From contig QXCR01000028.1 in NCBI GenBank assembly GCA_004380135.1, positions 124,001-188,000 of the forward strand: a stretch of 64,000 nucleotides of DNA, in the 5' to 3' direction. Made by a program: the position numbers and the translations under genes. Shown here in pieces: positions 1 to 12,197 of the stretch (position 1 is the first letter of the stretch; each line of letters starts with the position of its first letter). The notes beneath the pieces were generated by a model, which was not told the DNA's origin, did not search any database, and worked only from the letters and a program-made list of their open reading frames with translations. This stretch comes from Stemphylium vesicarium. Lineage: Eukaryota > Ascomycota > Dothideomycetes > Pleosporales > Pleosporaceae.

Positions 1-1621
1 CTGTTGACGGTTCTGCGCGTTTTGTGGAGGTCCGCGGCGCTGTCCTTGGAATTGACCGCCGCCGCCACGTCCACCACGGAAGCCGCCACGAGCGTTGGGG
101 TTTCCGCGAGCGGCACCTTCCTGCTCTTGTTGCTGGATTTGAGCAGGGGCACGCGGCTGGTTGGACATGGGGCGAGGGATAGATTCGGGCGACTCATAAA
201 CGTATAGGTTCTTCTCGATGACCTGAGGAATAGGCTGGATCTCGGTACCAAGCTCCTGTTCAATCCTGTACAGGTTGAAGCGGTCTTCCCAATTGATCAG
301 GTTGATGGCCAGACCCAAGTGTCCAAAACGACCAGATCGACCAATACGATGCAGATACGTCTCGGCGTTCTTGGGGAAGTCGAAGTTGATTACGACGTTG
401 ACGGCCTGGATATCGATACCACGGGTAAGCAAGTCGGAGCAGACAAGGTTTCGGCATACACCGTTTCGGAAGTCGTGGAAGACGCGGTTACGGTTGTGCT
501 GAAGCATGCGGGCATGTGAGTAGAAGCAGGAGTAGCCCAGTTCGGTAATCTTCTTCGCAAGAAGTTCGACGCGGTTGGTGGAGTTACAGAAGATAATAGA
601 CTGGTTAATCTGGAGCTTGTTGAAGAGGGTGTTCAGGCAATGGACCTTTTGCTTCTCTTCAACGAAGGCGTAATATTGGGTGATACCGCGGAGTGTGAGC
701 TCATCCATCAGATTGATCTCGTACGGGGAGTTCATGTGCTTGTCCTGTGCTGTGTTAGCATAATCGGTCCTGACGATACCGTATCTGAGCGTACCTTGAA
801 GCTCTTGACCACAATAGGGAAGGTGGCACTGAAGAGCATGACCTGCCTATCCTTGGGATGGAAACCAAGTAGCTGTTCAACAACCGGAGTAAACTCGGGT
901 GAAAGAAGCTTATCAGCCTCATCCATGACAAAGGTCTGGCAAGCTGAAAGGTCTGCTACGCCCTTGCCAGCCAAATCCAGGATCCTACCGGGTGTTCCAA
1001 CAATGATGTGAACAGGGTCGCTTAATCGTATGATATCATCCTTCAATCCAGTACCGCCCGTCGAGACCATGACGTTGATGCCGAGGTGCTTTCCCAATTG
1101 CTTGCATACTTGAGAGGTCTGTAGGGCAAGTTCTCGGGTAGGTACAAGTATAAGGGCTTGTGTCTTTGGGCTCTTTGGGTTTACGCGCTCGAGTGTGGGG
1201 ATAACGAAGGCGGCAGTCTTTCCGGTACCGTTCTTCGCTCGCGCAAGGATGTCTCGGCCGGTAAGGGCTACTGGAATCGTCTCCTCTTGAATTGGCGACG
1301 GCTTCTCGAAGCCGGCCTCGAAGATTCCCATCATCAGCTCGCGCTTGATAAAGAAATCTTCAAACTCGAGGCCCTTGGTCGCGGTAACATCCTATACGCA
1401 TGTCAGCACATCTCCCAGCCTTCTAATACGTGCGATCGCCCATACCTCTGTTTGTGGTCGCGCATCCTTTGCGGGCGCGTTCAGTCCAGCCTTCCAATTG
1501 GCATCTCCTGAGGGTGTGGCATCGCTGGGAACATGTCAGCGCGCGTTTCCAGCCTCTCTGTCTATCTATTAACTCACCTCAGCTGCGTCGCGGCTAGTTG
1601 GTTGGTGATTTCTGAAGTCAT
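1..1621 (-). CDS. DHH1: DEAD-box RNA helicase Dhh1/DDX6 (3' end off the window)
   Basis: Dhh1 is the cytoplasmic DEAD-box ATPase that promotes decapping and translational repression with Dcp2, Pat1 and the Ccr4-Not complex. Exons read 1621-1578, 1524-1446, 1391-795 and 744 to the left edge; the last intron has a perfect TGCTAAC branch site. Helicase motifs appear in order: Q motif (FEKPSPIQ), motif I (AKNGTGKT), Ia (PTRELALQ), Ib (TPGR), II (DEAD), III (SAT), IV (IIFCNS), V (LLTRGID) and VI (HRIGRSGRFG). The tail becomes Q/G/R-rich with RGG-like repeats and is still open at base 1, so the stop codon lies outside. The start is the ATG at 1621, which opens the short MTSEITNQLAATQL leader. The spacing of motifs and the TGLKDDIIRL segment fit Dhh1 better than eIF4A or Ded1. 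Identification is very secure. Confidence 0.96.
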
Positions 1622-2561
1622 AGTATGTGAAGTCCACCGGAGGTGGGATTGCTAATCAAGACGTCAAGGTGTATGTGTGTGGATGGAGAGCGCGGGGATT
1701 GTGGGCGCAGCGCTTGCGGGAGAGAGCAGAGTGGGCTGAAGTGAGGGGCTTTGAAGTGGAAGCTCGTATTGTGTATACCGAAGGGCGTGGGGCTCGGTAA
1801 GCTAGGGAGAAAGAAGGTCTCTTGTTGAGGGAGAGACCAGAATGTAGAGTGATTTCCGTACTTGTTTGGTGCGTTCGAGGAAGCCGGATTCAACCTCAAA
1901 AGAGTCGCAATGTCCGTGTTTCGCCTGGTGTAGTCGTCGTGGTGGTATGCGGGTGCAGGTTCGCGCGGGGGCTGCTGCGAGCAGTGGGAGTCAGTATGAA
2001 CCTTTAAAGGCTAAGCGCAAGAGCGGTAGTGCAATTTTGTGCGGGCGAGGGCGATTTGTGTGGTGGTGGTGTAGCTGGGCGGGCCGCTTTATGCACGAAG
2101 GAACTTGAAGATGGTGGAGGGCCACGGTCCGTGCGTGCTTGCCGTGGGCTCCCTTCTGACGTCGCTGCCTTCTCTTCTAGAAGCACTACTGGTAGAGGCC
2201 CTCTTTCACTTGCGCCCCCAACCTGATTTCCGTTGAATTGTCCTATTGACGCCTAGTTAGGTTGGGCTTGTGTACGATAGCATTGTGGAGCGTTGACCGG
2301 TTCTGCAATTGACCTAATCTGGATTGTAACTACTGCACCACCTCCCCGACATGTATACAGACATATCAAGTTTGTATAACAGGCCTAAACTAACATTCCT
2401 TACAGTATAATTGAATAGTTTCGTCCAAGTATTTCATATCTGCCAAATCTAAAATTCATACTCGGCCCTACCATTTTGCTGCCTTCCACTCTGGAACCTT
2501 GGAACCCTGCCGCCACACACGTGTCTGGCCCGTAACCCCACGACATCTGCACAACCAAACC
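1622..2561. other. Divergent intergenic region DHH1 / rhomboid gene
   Basis: This stretch should hold the promoters and 5' UTRs of both flanking genes, which are transcribed away from it. I see no coding frame with gene-like composition and no RNA gene. Confidence 0.5.
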
Positions 2562-3380
2562 ATGTCTTCTCTACTCCGCCTATCAGGACTCCTCCGCACG
2601 CTGCGGACACCTCCGGCCCACAAGAAGATAACCTCGCACTTCTTCTCCCCATCCCATACATCGCGGCAGCTCAAGCTGCCTTCATCACGGCCCTACAGCA
2701 ACTACAGCCACAGCTACGATGCCTACGCCCGCCAAGTATCCGCCAACAACGCGGTCCTGTACACTCTAATCGGGACCAACATCGCCATCTTCGGGTACGC
2801 AATGTACCTAAAGCAACAAGCCATGCTGGGCTTCCACGACCCTCTGATACGCTTCATGCAGCGCATGACGCTCAACCTGACCGAGTTCCGTAATGGCGAC
2901 TACCTCTCCGTGCTGACGTCGACCTTCACACACGTATCCATCGGCCACATCTTCTCCAACATGTTCACACTCTATTTCCTGGGCTCGTTCATCACCACCG
3001 CGCCCGTGATCACGCCCCTGCGCCTCTTGACTATCGCCCTCGGCTCTGGCTTGTCGGGCTCCGTCGGCTACCTCGCCCAGCAGCAGTATCGGTTAAGCAA
3101 GCAGCAGGGCTGGAACGTGCGCGACTCTGGTCGTGCTATGGGCTTTTCTGGTGCCGTTATGGGGATTAGTACTGTAGCGGCTTGTTTGGCGCCGCGCGCC
3201 CAAGTCGCGATCTGGGGCATTATTCCAATGCCGCTTTGGGCCCTGGTTGCGGGCTATGCCGTCTACGATGGATACTACCTAAATAGTGTGGATACGAGGA
3301 TTGCTCATGCGGGTCATTTGGGTGGCTTGGGTTTTGGTCTTGTGTATTATTTTGCGAGACTGAGGGGATTGAGGATTTGA
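2562..3380 (+). CDS. Rhomboid-family intramembrane serine protease, probably mitochondrial
   Basis: The gene is a single exon of 272 codons. The first ATG at 2562 is used; the frame is open 21 codons further up but without an ATG. The first ~50 residues are rich in R, S, H and L and poor in acidic residues, like a mitochondrial presequence. Several hydrophobic helices follow. The catalytic serine sits in GFSGAVMG (Ser about residue 196) and the histidine in HAGHLGG (about residue 252), the Ser-His dyad of rhomboids. A histidine-rich helix (FTHVSIGHIFSNM) matches the conserved HxxxN region. Family knowledge suggests a Pcp1/PARL-type protease of the inner mitochondrial membrane that processes dynamin-like GTPases. 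The substrate cannot be read from sequence, and another organelle rhomboid is possible. Confidence 0.88.
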   Translation: MSSLLRLSGLLRTLRTPPAHKKITSHFFSPSHTSRQLKLPSSRPYSNYSHSYDAYARQVSANNAVLYTLIGTNIAIFGYAMYLKQQAMLGFHDPLIRFMQRMTLNLTEFRNGDYLSVLTSTFTHVSIGHIFSNMFTLYFLGSFITTAPVITPLRLLTIALGSGLSGSVGYLAQQQYRLSKQQGWNVRDSGRAMGFSGAVMGISTVAACLAPRAQVAIWGIIPMPLWALVAGYAVYDGYYLNSVDTRIAHAGHLGGLGFGLVYYFARLRGLRI

Positions 3381-3886
3381 AGGAGAGAGGGATGTAGGAA
3401 GTTTGGGTCCTTATATGGGGTGGAAGCAGGCGAATCTTTTTCATCTCTTTTTTTTTGATGCAAACTTGATTTGACGTATTACAAGCCCACCTCCGCAAAC
3501 AAAACAACATGATCTATTACACACCCACCCAGCGACCCAGACATTACCACTTGTATAACCGTTTCCGATGCTTATGCTCCTTCCTCCCTCGCGTTTATCC
3601 TGTATGCAGCCAATTCCCTCAACGCCAAATATCAACTACTCAAAGCAAGAAAGGAAAAAAGGTCAGCAAAGTACCCTTCCAGCCAACCGTATATGCAGCT
3701 CTCAGCCGTTTAAACAAAAGGAAACGAAACAAGCACTACCCCCTCTCCTTCTTCCGCTCGAGAAGAGACTCCACTAATGTAATCTGGGTACCACATGTTA
3801 GCGCCATAAAGCCGGTTTCTCACTAACTGGGCCGTGCAGTGACTTACAAGAGAATAAGAAACTAAGCCTCAAGATACAGGGCTTTT
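3381..3886. other. Convergent 3' intergenic region
   Basis: It lies between the stop codons of two convergent genes and should contain both 3' UTRs and poly(A) signals. T-rich and A-rich runs are present near 3447 and 3650. No gene is seen. Confidence 0.5.
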
Positions 3887-6054
3887 CTAGGCAGCTTTCT
3901 TAGAAGGAGTAACAAGCTCAGTCTCGGCATCCTCCATTCCTGGCGTAGATGCCGGTTCGTCTTTGGCACCGCCGCCGCCGCTATCGTCAGCCATTTGCAT
4001 GTACTTCGGTAAGCCCTTGGGGGTCCAAGACTTGTTTGGAGAGTATTTGGGGGTCGTTGACTCTTCCTCTTGCTCTTTCTCTTGCTCTTTCTCTTGCTCT
4101 TTCTCTTTCTCTTGCTCTTTCTCTTGCTCTTTCTCCACAACTTTCTCCTCTTCAGCTTCAGCTTCCTTCTCCTTCTCTTCTTTCTCGTCATCTTGCTTTT
4201 CTGCTTCGCCGCCATCGGAACTATCCTGAATAACTTCAGCGGACAGAGCGCTCTTTCGTGGCGCGGGTCGTTTTCGCTTTGTCGGCTCTTTATCCTCATC
4301 GGTCTCTTCGTCGACTACCTCTTCAGAGCGTCCGCTCTTCCTGGGTCGACCTCTTTTCTTCGGGACTTGTCCCTTTGCCTTCAGCCTCGCTGCCTTGGCT
4401 GCCTTCTTTTTGGCTGCCAGCGAGAACTCTTCGTCTTCATCAGACCCTTCCTTCTTCCAAGCCCGGCCCTTACCCTTGAAGTGCTTGGGTCTGGCGGTTT
4501 CTGTCTCCGTTTCTTCGTGTAGCAGTGCCATGGCTTCTTCGTCCAGTGAGGCGAGAAGCGCGTCATCGATGTTTTTGCTGATGGAAGTTACAGATACCCT
4601 TCTGCCTTGTGTGGCAGGCGACGACAAATTTAATTCGAGACCATCTCCATTACTGGGCTCTACGTCCTCAAACAGCTGCGAGTCATGGTAATAAGGCCGC
4701 TGTTGGGCAGGCTTTCGCGTGCGCAATCCGCGTCTTGTCGAACCTGCTGCACTGGCCGAAGCAGGTGAGCCAGCAGCCGAATCCGCATCACCATTTACTC
4801 TGGGCGTTGAAGTGGTGTTAATAGTGATGTTTGGTCGGGCAGCGCCCGCGACTGTACTAGGTGTCGCTTGAGTAGACGCGCTCGCGTCGTCGACATCTTC
4901 GGGCACAATCTCCTCAGACTTGGAATCGTCAGCATCAGCAAAGGATAGTACACTCATATACTCACAGCCGCCTTCTTCTTTGGCGTTTTTCGTGTACTGA
5001 GTTTGAGAATGTGGCTTTTCTTAGGCGGATCTGAGGTTGGTGCTGCGGTCGGTGACTTCTGAGCTATGAAATGTTTAGCAATCGTACAATCAATTCTGTA
5101 AGCAAAACCAATGTCGTGCACAATTCCAGAGGCCCAAACAGGGTTGGCGGTTGAGGTTCCGCGGCTCATGCAACGAGGATTGCACTATGATGTGGGGTAA
5201 AGAGCTTCACACATGTTTTTGTGCGGTACGTACCAGAGCGGACAGGCAACGGAGACGCAATCGCAGATTTTGCAACCTCGTCAATCGTCGTATCCATCGG
5301 GTCCTCGAGTTCATCTTCAGGCGAGATGGTTTCTTCAGACTGCGCACGCGTTAGTGGGTGAAAGTGGGGTTAATACGGACACTTACAATGGGCTTCTTCC
5401 TTGTCTTACGGGTGGAAGACTTGCGCCTGCCATTATGTGTAATACTAGGTGCCGCAGGTGTTGAAGCCTCGTGTTCCTTGGTAGCTTCACCACTGTCGCT
5501 CGCAGATGCGATGATCTCCTCGGACTAGAGATGTGAGTTTGGATCAAATGCGTGCATGCATGATACTCACAAGTGGCTTCTTACGCGCCTTTCGCTTCTT
5601 CTTGGCTGATGGACTTGAGTCTTCCAAGTTCGCGATCACAGACGGTGTCGCTGTTCCTACTGAACGCGGCTGTCCGCTCCCATTCGTGGTCGCCGACTTC
5701 CTCGGACGGCCAACCTGACCACGTGGCTTAGTAGGTTGGGTTTTGGCTCTGGCCGGCTGAACATTTTCGTCCTGGTGTTGTCAGCAAACATTGAATGCTA
5801 GACGTATCGTAATTTTGACGCACACTTGAATCAGACTCTTCGAGGATGCGCAGCGTCGTGTAATACAGCGCAAAACCGTTGAAATTCTGACCCTCCTGCT
5901 TCCAGCCATCGTACGAAAGGTCAGCGTCGGTATTTGCTTCTTTCCAAGCGTCATACTCGTCGCGGCCATGCTTGTCCAGCCATGATGAAGGCTGAGTATC
6001 GCGAGACTTGCGAGCGGCTTTCTTGCCGGATGGTGTATTGCCGTTGGGTGCCAT
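3887..6054 (-). CDS. AT-hook, lysine/glutamate-rich nuclear protein of unknown function
   Basis: I do not recognise the family. Six exons fit one frame of 601 residues: 6054-5824, 5771-5571, 5524-5387, 5339-5234, 5063-4966 and 4918-3887. The first exon encodes a compact folded-looking segment (SSWLDKHGRDEYDAW...). The rest is highly charged and low in complexity. Two AT-hook-like motifs are visible, VGRPRKS in exon 2 and KKRGRPRKS in exon 6, suggesting binding to the minor groove of AT-rich DNA. Exons 2, 3 and 5 end in KKPL, KKPI or KKKAA, and exons 3, 4 and 6 begin with SEE, so exon-sized repeats line up with the introns. Near the C-terminus is a run of (EQEKEQEK)n. A chromatin or DNA-replication role is plausible but only inferred. 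Confidence 0.72.
4066..4134. repeat. Coding microsatellite, 12-bp TTGCTCTTTCTC unit
   Basis: Imperfect tandem copies of TTGCTCTTTCTC encode an alternating Glu-Gln-Glu-Lys stretch on the minus strand, inside the AT-hook protein gene. Slippage here would change protein length in steps of four residues without shifting the frame. Confidence 0.8.
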
Positions 6055-7707
6055 GATGATACCAAAAAAGTCAGAGATAGCAGAGGATGGGCGACAACGG
6101 TAAGAACCGCATGAACAGACTAGGAAATTTGACGCGAACAAATGGCGTTGGCCCAAAAAATGCGCGGTGGAAAACCCAGCCGACTAGTAGTATGAAATGA
6201 GTGTGCGCGGATTTGCGCGCGCGATTGATGAATGTCGTTGTGGAAAGTCGGTGTCGTGAAGAGACAGAAGGTTCCAAGTCCATCCGAGATGATCCACGTC
6301 TCGTGGCACGTTAGCTCAAAACCAACGAACGACGTCGCAGACGGAGGAGCAAGCGGTAGAACTACTTACTGAAGGGAAGCAACTGATGTCAATTGAAGTT
6401 TGGGCGGAATTAAATTGCAGACGTCATGCCGGAGTCGAGGTGTGGAATCGCAATGGAGACAGGGTCCGCGTAGAAAGGGAAAAGACAATGCGCTAATAAC
6501 AACCTCCAATTTCAGCTCGGCCACCTATCGATTCTAGGCATATCGTCAACTCCGGCTTTGACTCCAGGTGAGACATTACAAACGCCAACACTTTGTTTGG
6601 GGATTTTCAATAGTCATTTTCACGTTCACCCGCGTGCAGCATCTGCACTGCGGCATTTTTAAAAAAAGACTTGATGAAGCCAGATTCCTGGTAGCCAATT
6701 CCGCGTTTTACTGGAGATGCCGCTCGCATTGTTCTGTCTGCGCCGCACAGATTTGTCAAACCCCGGATAATTGTTGTCCGCCGAAAAAAGGAACTTCCAG
6801 AATGTTGATGCACGCTCGCATCCTCGGGATGATGATGCTCGCCTCCTACTGTTGCTCACTTTCCCATACTCCAGCACTGGTAGATGGGGATAATGTGTTT
6901 TCCGCAGAAGAGTGCCACGTAAAAAACAGCCCTACTGAAACAGAGGGTTGATACTGCCCCTTTCTGCAACCAGATACATCAATAGCAGACTCCGTTCTGT
7001 AATTGAGCCGCCCGTTCCGTGCTGCACTTCTTCGTACAACCCTGAGTTCAATACGGTGGGGCTCATTGTGATGTTGACTGTCCCTTGCGAAGTGCTCTTG
7101 TTACATATAAACATCAACCTGTCACCCTCTTCAATAACCTAAAAAATTTCCACGTTAGTATCGCAACCCGACAAAACAAACAAGAGTCTCTTATACTTCA
7201 AAACTAGCATTTCGAAAACTAAGAGCTACTCCAATGCAACCTCCTTCCCCTTCAGCTAGTTGATCTGGTATATACAAAAAGACGAAAAGCAAAGTCCCAA
7301 AGCAACCCATCATGGAACCATACAAATAAAATCACAAAATTGTGTGACCAAAAACTGCAAAAGGCCACAACGCAAAATGCAAGGATGGGTATACAAGGAC
7401 GAGCCCACCGTTTTCCCAGTTTAGTAAGACAGTGCTGCTATGCCGAATGGTGGCAAGCGGTGAAAGTGAAGAAACGCAAACGCCGAGACTGCTATGACCT
7501 GCGAGAACGACATAACCCATGAGGAGCCCAAATTGTAATCGTAAGCGCCAAAAACAAAGATATGTCGATGTATTAAATAATCACTGCGAAAAGATAACTG
7601 GTCGTCACCTACAGTCGATGCTGGAAAGTTGGAAATATGAGAAGCGGCTGGCCGGATTCAACGAGGCGTCGCACGAAGCCAACGAGATTGGCAGATAGCT
7701 ATCCCAG
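6055..7707. other. Gene-free stretch upstream of the AT-hook gene and downstream of SPT7
   Basis: It should contain the promoter of the AT-hook gene and the 3' UTR of SPT7, both on the minus strand. The short open frames have no recognisable product. I see no RNA gene and no inverted repeats. Confidence 0.45.
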
Positions 7708-10700
7708 CTAAAAGGACTCGGGCGGACTGGGCATACCATGCGCGCTGCCATCTTCCTTTTCTGGCTCTTGCACGCTCTGGTTTTCTTTCTGTACCGGTTC
7801 AAGTTTCAGTTTGCCAATAGGCTTGCCGATGCCCTTCATGAAACCACCTTGGTCGTTACCATTCTCATCCTTTTCCTCGTCAAGCTTCCGCTTCTTGCGA
7901 GCCATCTGTTGCTGTTCCCTAAGCGGACGCTTGCGAGGGCTTGAGATCTTTCCTGTAGGTGGGAGACGAGGCTTGGGGAAGCGCTGCTTTGGTGGCAACT
8001 CGTCGTCTTCAACAAGAGGCTGGCTGTTGTTGTCGTGAAGCTTGCCGTAGAGCCAGCCTTGAAGTAGACCAATCTGGCTCTCAGCGGTCTGTAGGGTGAC
8101 AGGCTCGAACTTGGGCGGCTCGGGCATGATGATGCCTGTGGTGGCAACATTGCTGCAAAAGTTAGTAGAGGTCTCTTGCAAATGCACTGCGTAACATACC
8201 TATTGTCTTGTCTGGCATACGCATTGTGTACCCTGTTCTGTAGCAGATGCAATGGCACACTCGCAGTAAGTCCGAATTCGATATCAAGACCGAGCTCCTT
8301 GAATCCGAAGAAGTCCTCGCCGATATCTTCGGCAAAGTCACCTCCGACAAACTGCTCGCTACCGTCGTTGAAAGCACCGGCGCCGTCACCACCGACGTTG
8401 TCCATCGCTGGTCGAAGAAGTTCGGCGTAGTACGATCGCATTCTTTCGTGCATGCCGCCAAGTTTGGTTCCGAGCCTTTCAACGTCGTCTTTGACGTATG
8501 TCTCCAAAGACTCCAGATCGACACCATTGGCGTGTAGTGAATGGAGAATAGCTTCTTCCTGAGTGAAGCGTGGCGTCCACATAGTCATTTGGCCGTTGGG
8601 AAGCGCGACGGGAACATCAGACTTCATCTTCGGCGTCTCGCGGTAGATTCCCAGGGTTGCAACAACGTTTTGAAAGAACTTGGCAGCGATGTCAGTCACA
8701 GCATCCAAAGCTGACGGCTGAAACTCTTCGAATCCAGCATGATAGAAGATTTTGCCAACGCTCCGCTGTAGAGCAGCGCGGCAGACATAAGGAGCCATGA
8801 TCGGGCCATCCTCGGATGTGACCATTGGCTCGATGTCTGCCTCCATGAACGGCTGTGGCTCGTATCTTTGAAATTGATTTTGGTACAGCTACGTACAGTC
8901 AGCGATCATAATCCCTCTGCCATTGAGAAAGAGTGGCTTTACCTGTGACTGAAGTTGCATCTGTTTGACGATGCCAATCTTCGCGCAAATCTTCCTGGTC
9001 TCTTGCAACGTGTGGTTGTTGCCATCAAACTTATGTACTAATGCACTATCCGGCGAGACGAATTGTCCTTTGGGGAGGATGCGCATGTACTCTTCAGCCT
9101 GCGGAATGACTTGACCTTCAGCATCTTCAACCCACTGCAAGCGCTCAGAAAGGTCAGGTACAGCACACACGGCGTCGTAGTAATCTGGAATCTGACGTTC
9201 TTCTTCACCCTCGATGCCTTCGGCTAGTGATTCACCGGCCGTTGTCTGAACGCCATCTTTGCCGTCCGGGGCAGTAATTGCTCCGCCCGTGGACTCTTCT
9301 TCCATGGCCTGTTTTTTGTGTCGTAGCCATCTCCGCATACCGGCCTTTGAACGCAGCATGGCTGGCTCATCTGGTTGGAGGTGATCATCACGGAATAGTC
9401 GATGTCTTTCCGATGCTATGATAGCTCGGTCTTTTTTCGTCACTTGTTTCCATGTTTTGTATTCCAAATCGTCCAGATCACCATCCTCATCCAGAGCGTC
9501 GCTGACCGAGATACCAGTACCGTCAGCCTCTGATACATCAGCCTGGCTGCCGTTTAAGCCATTCCGTGCAGCACTGTTCGCGCCTAACGGAGTCAATGTT
9601 CCAGGCGGAGGTGTTGAGAACCCATTGATGCTGCCTTCCATCTCCGAATCTGCCCGCAGGAATTCATTCTTCAAATTCGAGACTGGATTGTTCAAAGACG
9701 GAACTGGGGGCTTTGTCTCCGGCTGTGGTGTTTCTTCCAGACCTGCTGGTGGAGCCTTTCTTGCCGCACTCGAGCCCTTACCTCCTTTGCTCGGTGCCTT
9801 CCTGCCGCGTGAAGCCATGATTGGTTCTTCGTCTTCGCTGTCATCAGCACCATCAGCATCAGCATCGCCGTTGCGCATTCTCCGCTCTTCTGCCTCCACT
9901 TCTGCGCGATCCCGAACGGTGATATCCGGGATAAGCGGTACGAGCTTCTCGGTCTCCTTCTTCATGTGCAGGGCCTTTTTCCGCAGAAAATGGCTTGGAT
10001 CTGCATTGTATTTCAGGCAGTTGGACCATATCAGCATGAGATCCTCGACAAACTCTTTCTTTGACTTGTACTGCAACTGCTTGAGCTTCTTCATCATGGT
10101 ACCGATGTCCATAGGATGCTTGATCACGTTGTAGTAGTCGGGCGCTTCTCGCTTGTTGACACGCTGAAGGAAAGGGTGGGCGTGCTCGTTTGCTTTGAGC
10201 TCCATGAGAACCTTCTCTGTGCTCTCGTAGAGCTCCTCCTGGCCAACGCGGTCCTCGTTTGCCCACTTGCTTCTGTTCTTGCGGACTTCGCTGATGAGGC
10301 TTCGCAGCTGCGCGTCTGTCGCATGGACCCGGTCTCTTTGGGCGTCGATGCGGGAGATAAGGTGTTTGAGGGTGAGACTCGACGCGCCAAGGTTGGTGGT
10401 GCTCAAGGTACCCTGCTGAGGAGCGGTGGCAGCTACGGCAGCCGGGGCATTCGCAGGCGCGCCAGAAGTCTCTGCTTCTACCTGGCGGTCGAGTTCATCA
10501 AGCTTCTGCTGCTCCAACATCGCGTCCCGGTCGCTCTCCAGGGTGTAGAAGAGGGTGTGGAAGCTCCGCTTGGCGGCATCCTCGGCCGCCTTCTTGTCCT
10601 GCTGCAGCTTCTTCCGCACATCGTCTGACGTCTTTGTATGGTCCGAGGATGGTGTTCCTGTCCGGTCGTGACCGGACTTGTTCGATATAGATGGGACGCG

Positions 10701-11210
10701 GAGGAGGCTTGGCGTGCTGGGGGCGGCGGCAGCAGCAGTACCGTTGGGGGCGCTTTTCGAATGCAGCGGAGAGGTTCGGGTATCGTCTTCATCTTCTTCA
10801 TCGTCGTCATCGTCGCCGTAGTCGTCTTCGTCAATTGCGCGGGCTGGTTTCTTCGGTGTGATGGCCGGGCGCGCGTCATGCGCCGCCGGAGCATCATCGG
10901 ATGACGGCCTCGGCGCATTATCAAGGGCATCAATAACATCGCCTTCGTATGTTCCTCCTAGCACGGCTGATAGACGCGCTTCGGTGCGCAGGTAGTGCTC
11001 CCGCCAGCGCGCTGCCCGAGGGTCGTCGTCGGCGGTGATGTCTCCCCCGTCCCCTAAGTTGTTCGCGTTGGAGGCGTTTGACATGGCCTCATCATTCAGC
11101 GTCGCATTGGGGGTGCGCAAACGGGTCGCATTGGGCGGCTGATGCAGGAAGCGGGCATGGCTTGGGCGTTCTCGCGAGGATGGCGGATATGATGATGCAG
11201 CGAGGGACAT
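7708..11210 (-). CDS. SPT7: SAGA complex subunit Spt7 (bromodomain and histone-fold protein)
   Basis: Spt7 is a structural subunit of the SAGA histone acetyltransferase co-activator. Three exons, 11210-8943, 8888-8200 and 8152-7708, give 1133 residues; the second intron ends with a perfect CTACTAAC branch site and TTTTGCAG. The ATG at 11210 (MSLAASS) is the first methionine of the frame. After an acidic, low-complexity N-terminus, a bromodomain lies at about residues 340-420, with the acetyl-lysine pocket region (PDYYNVIKHPMD ... WSNCLKYNADPSH). A histone-fold segment follows around 8840-8640 (CRAALQRSVGKIFYHAGFEE). The C-terminal tail is basic and proline-rich. Domain order and the characteristic bromodomain sequence make this a confident call over other bromodomain proteins. 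Confidence 0.95.
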
Positions 11211-12197
11211 AGTCGTCGTCGTCGGTTGTGGGGGGGTCTTGGCAGTTCGCGGCCTCACGGGGATGGCCCGCCTTCAGGGCGACGTCCAACCTGGTGCAGG
11301 TGTCGCGACGCGATAAAATCAAGCATGGAAGGAAGGTCTACGTCGAGCGAGTGGATTTCTGATGACTGCGAGATGAAAGATGTGGTGTGGGCGCGCTCCT
11401 TGATGACCAAAGTCGCGGCTCGAGAGTATGGCGTCGTTGTCTTAAGCAGGTGGTCCAACTGTCCAGTACGGCTAGGTAGGTACGCCTTAGCTCCGTTAGC
11501 GATGCTCCCGCTGCGAGCCCCCATCAATCACCCGCGCTCCAATATCAAACTACTTTTTGCGCTGTATTTACTCCACAATAGCAGCTCCTAGGGCTGAAAT
11601 GCACAGGAATTACACTAGAACCCCTTGCTTAACAGTCACTCCGCTTGTACAGCCATGGAAAATGTCGCCTTGAAGCTAGCTGGGCCACACTACCAGCTAG
11701 AGCACATTGATCGCACTTTGAAATTTGCACTCTGCAAGCAGTTGCATCTTAGCTATATTACCAGCGCACGAGTTCCAAATGCTTGAAGTTCATCCCAAAG
11801 GGCTGTGGGAGTGTACGTATACGCGTAGATGAGGTGCAGCGGCGATACGATCACATTCGTGCACTGAGGTACATGCCATCTTGTCGAACGCGAACATCTA
11901 GGCCAACAAAGGTGATCCGATACTACATCCAGACCCATGCATGCATCCTCGAATTGAGACCAGGAACAAAGTACCCCAGGTTTGCTGATTTTCACGGGTT
12001 CCACACGTGATCGACAGCGACACTGCCTAAACCAGCCTAGCCTCTCCGCCGCAGCCCAGTTCCGCCAGATGCCACAGCTCGTGGCAGGAACGCTGTTGCC
12101 AATCTGCGCCGCATCCCCCAGCCTGATACGGCGCTTTCCATATCCCGAGCATGAGTCCACACCTCAAGTACTTATAACACGCTTCCAATCACCTACA
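11211..12197. other. Divergent intergenic region SPT7 / VanZ-like gene
   Basis: Both flanking genes are transcribed away from it. It contains scattered short frames only. No gene or structured repeat is seen. Confidence 0.45.

Noticed and set aside
3949..4522. Leucine/phenylalanine/serine-rich plus-strand frames that look like membrane proteins
   Set aside because: They are antisense translations of the Glu/Lys-rich repeat of the AT-hook gene; the hydrophobicity is an artefact of complementing GAG/AAG codons.
9418..10134. 238-codon plus-strand open frame opposite SPT7
   Set aside because: It begins and ends without splice or family support and overlaps the Spt7 bromodomain coding sequence in antisense.
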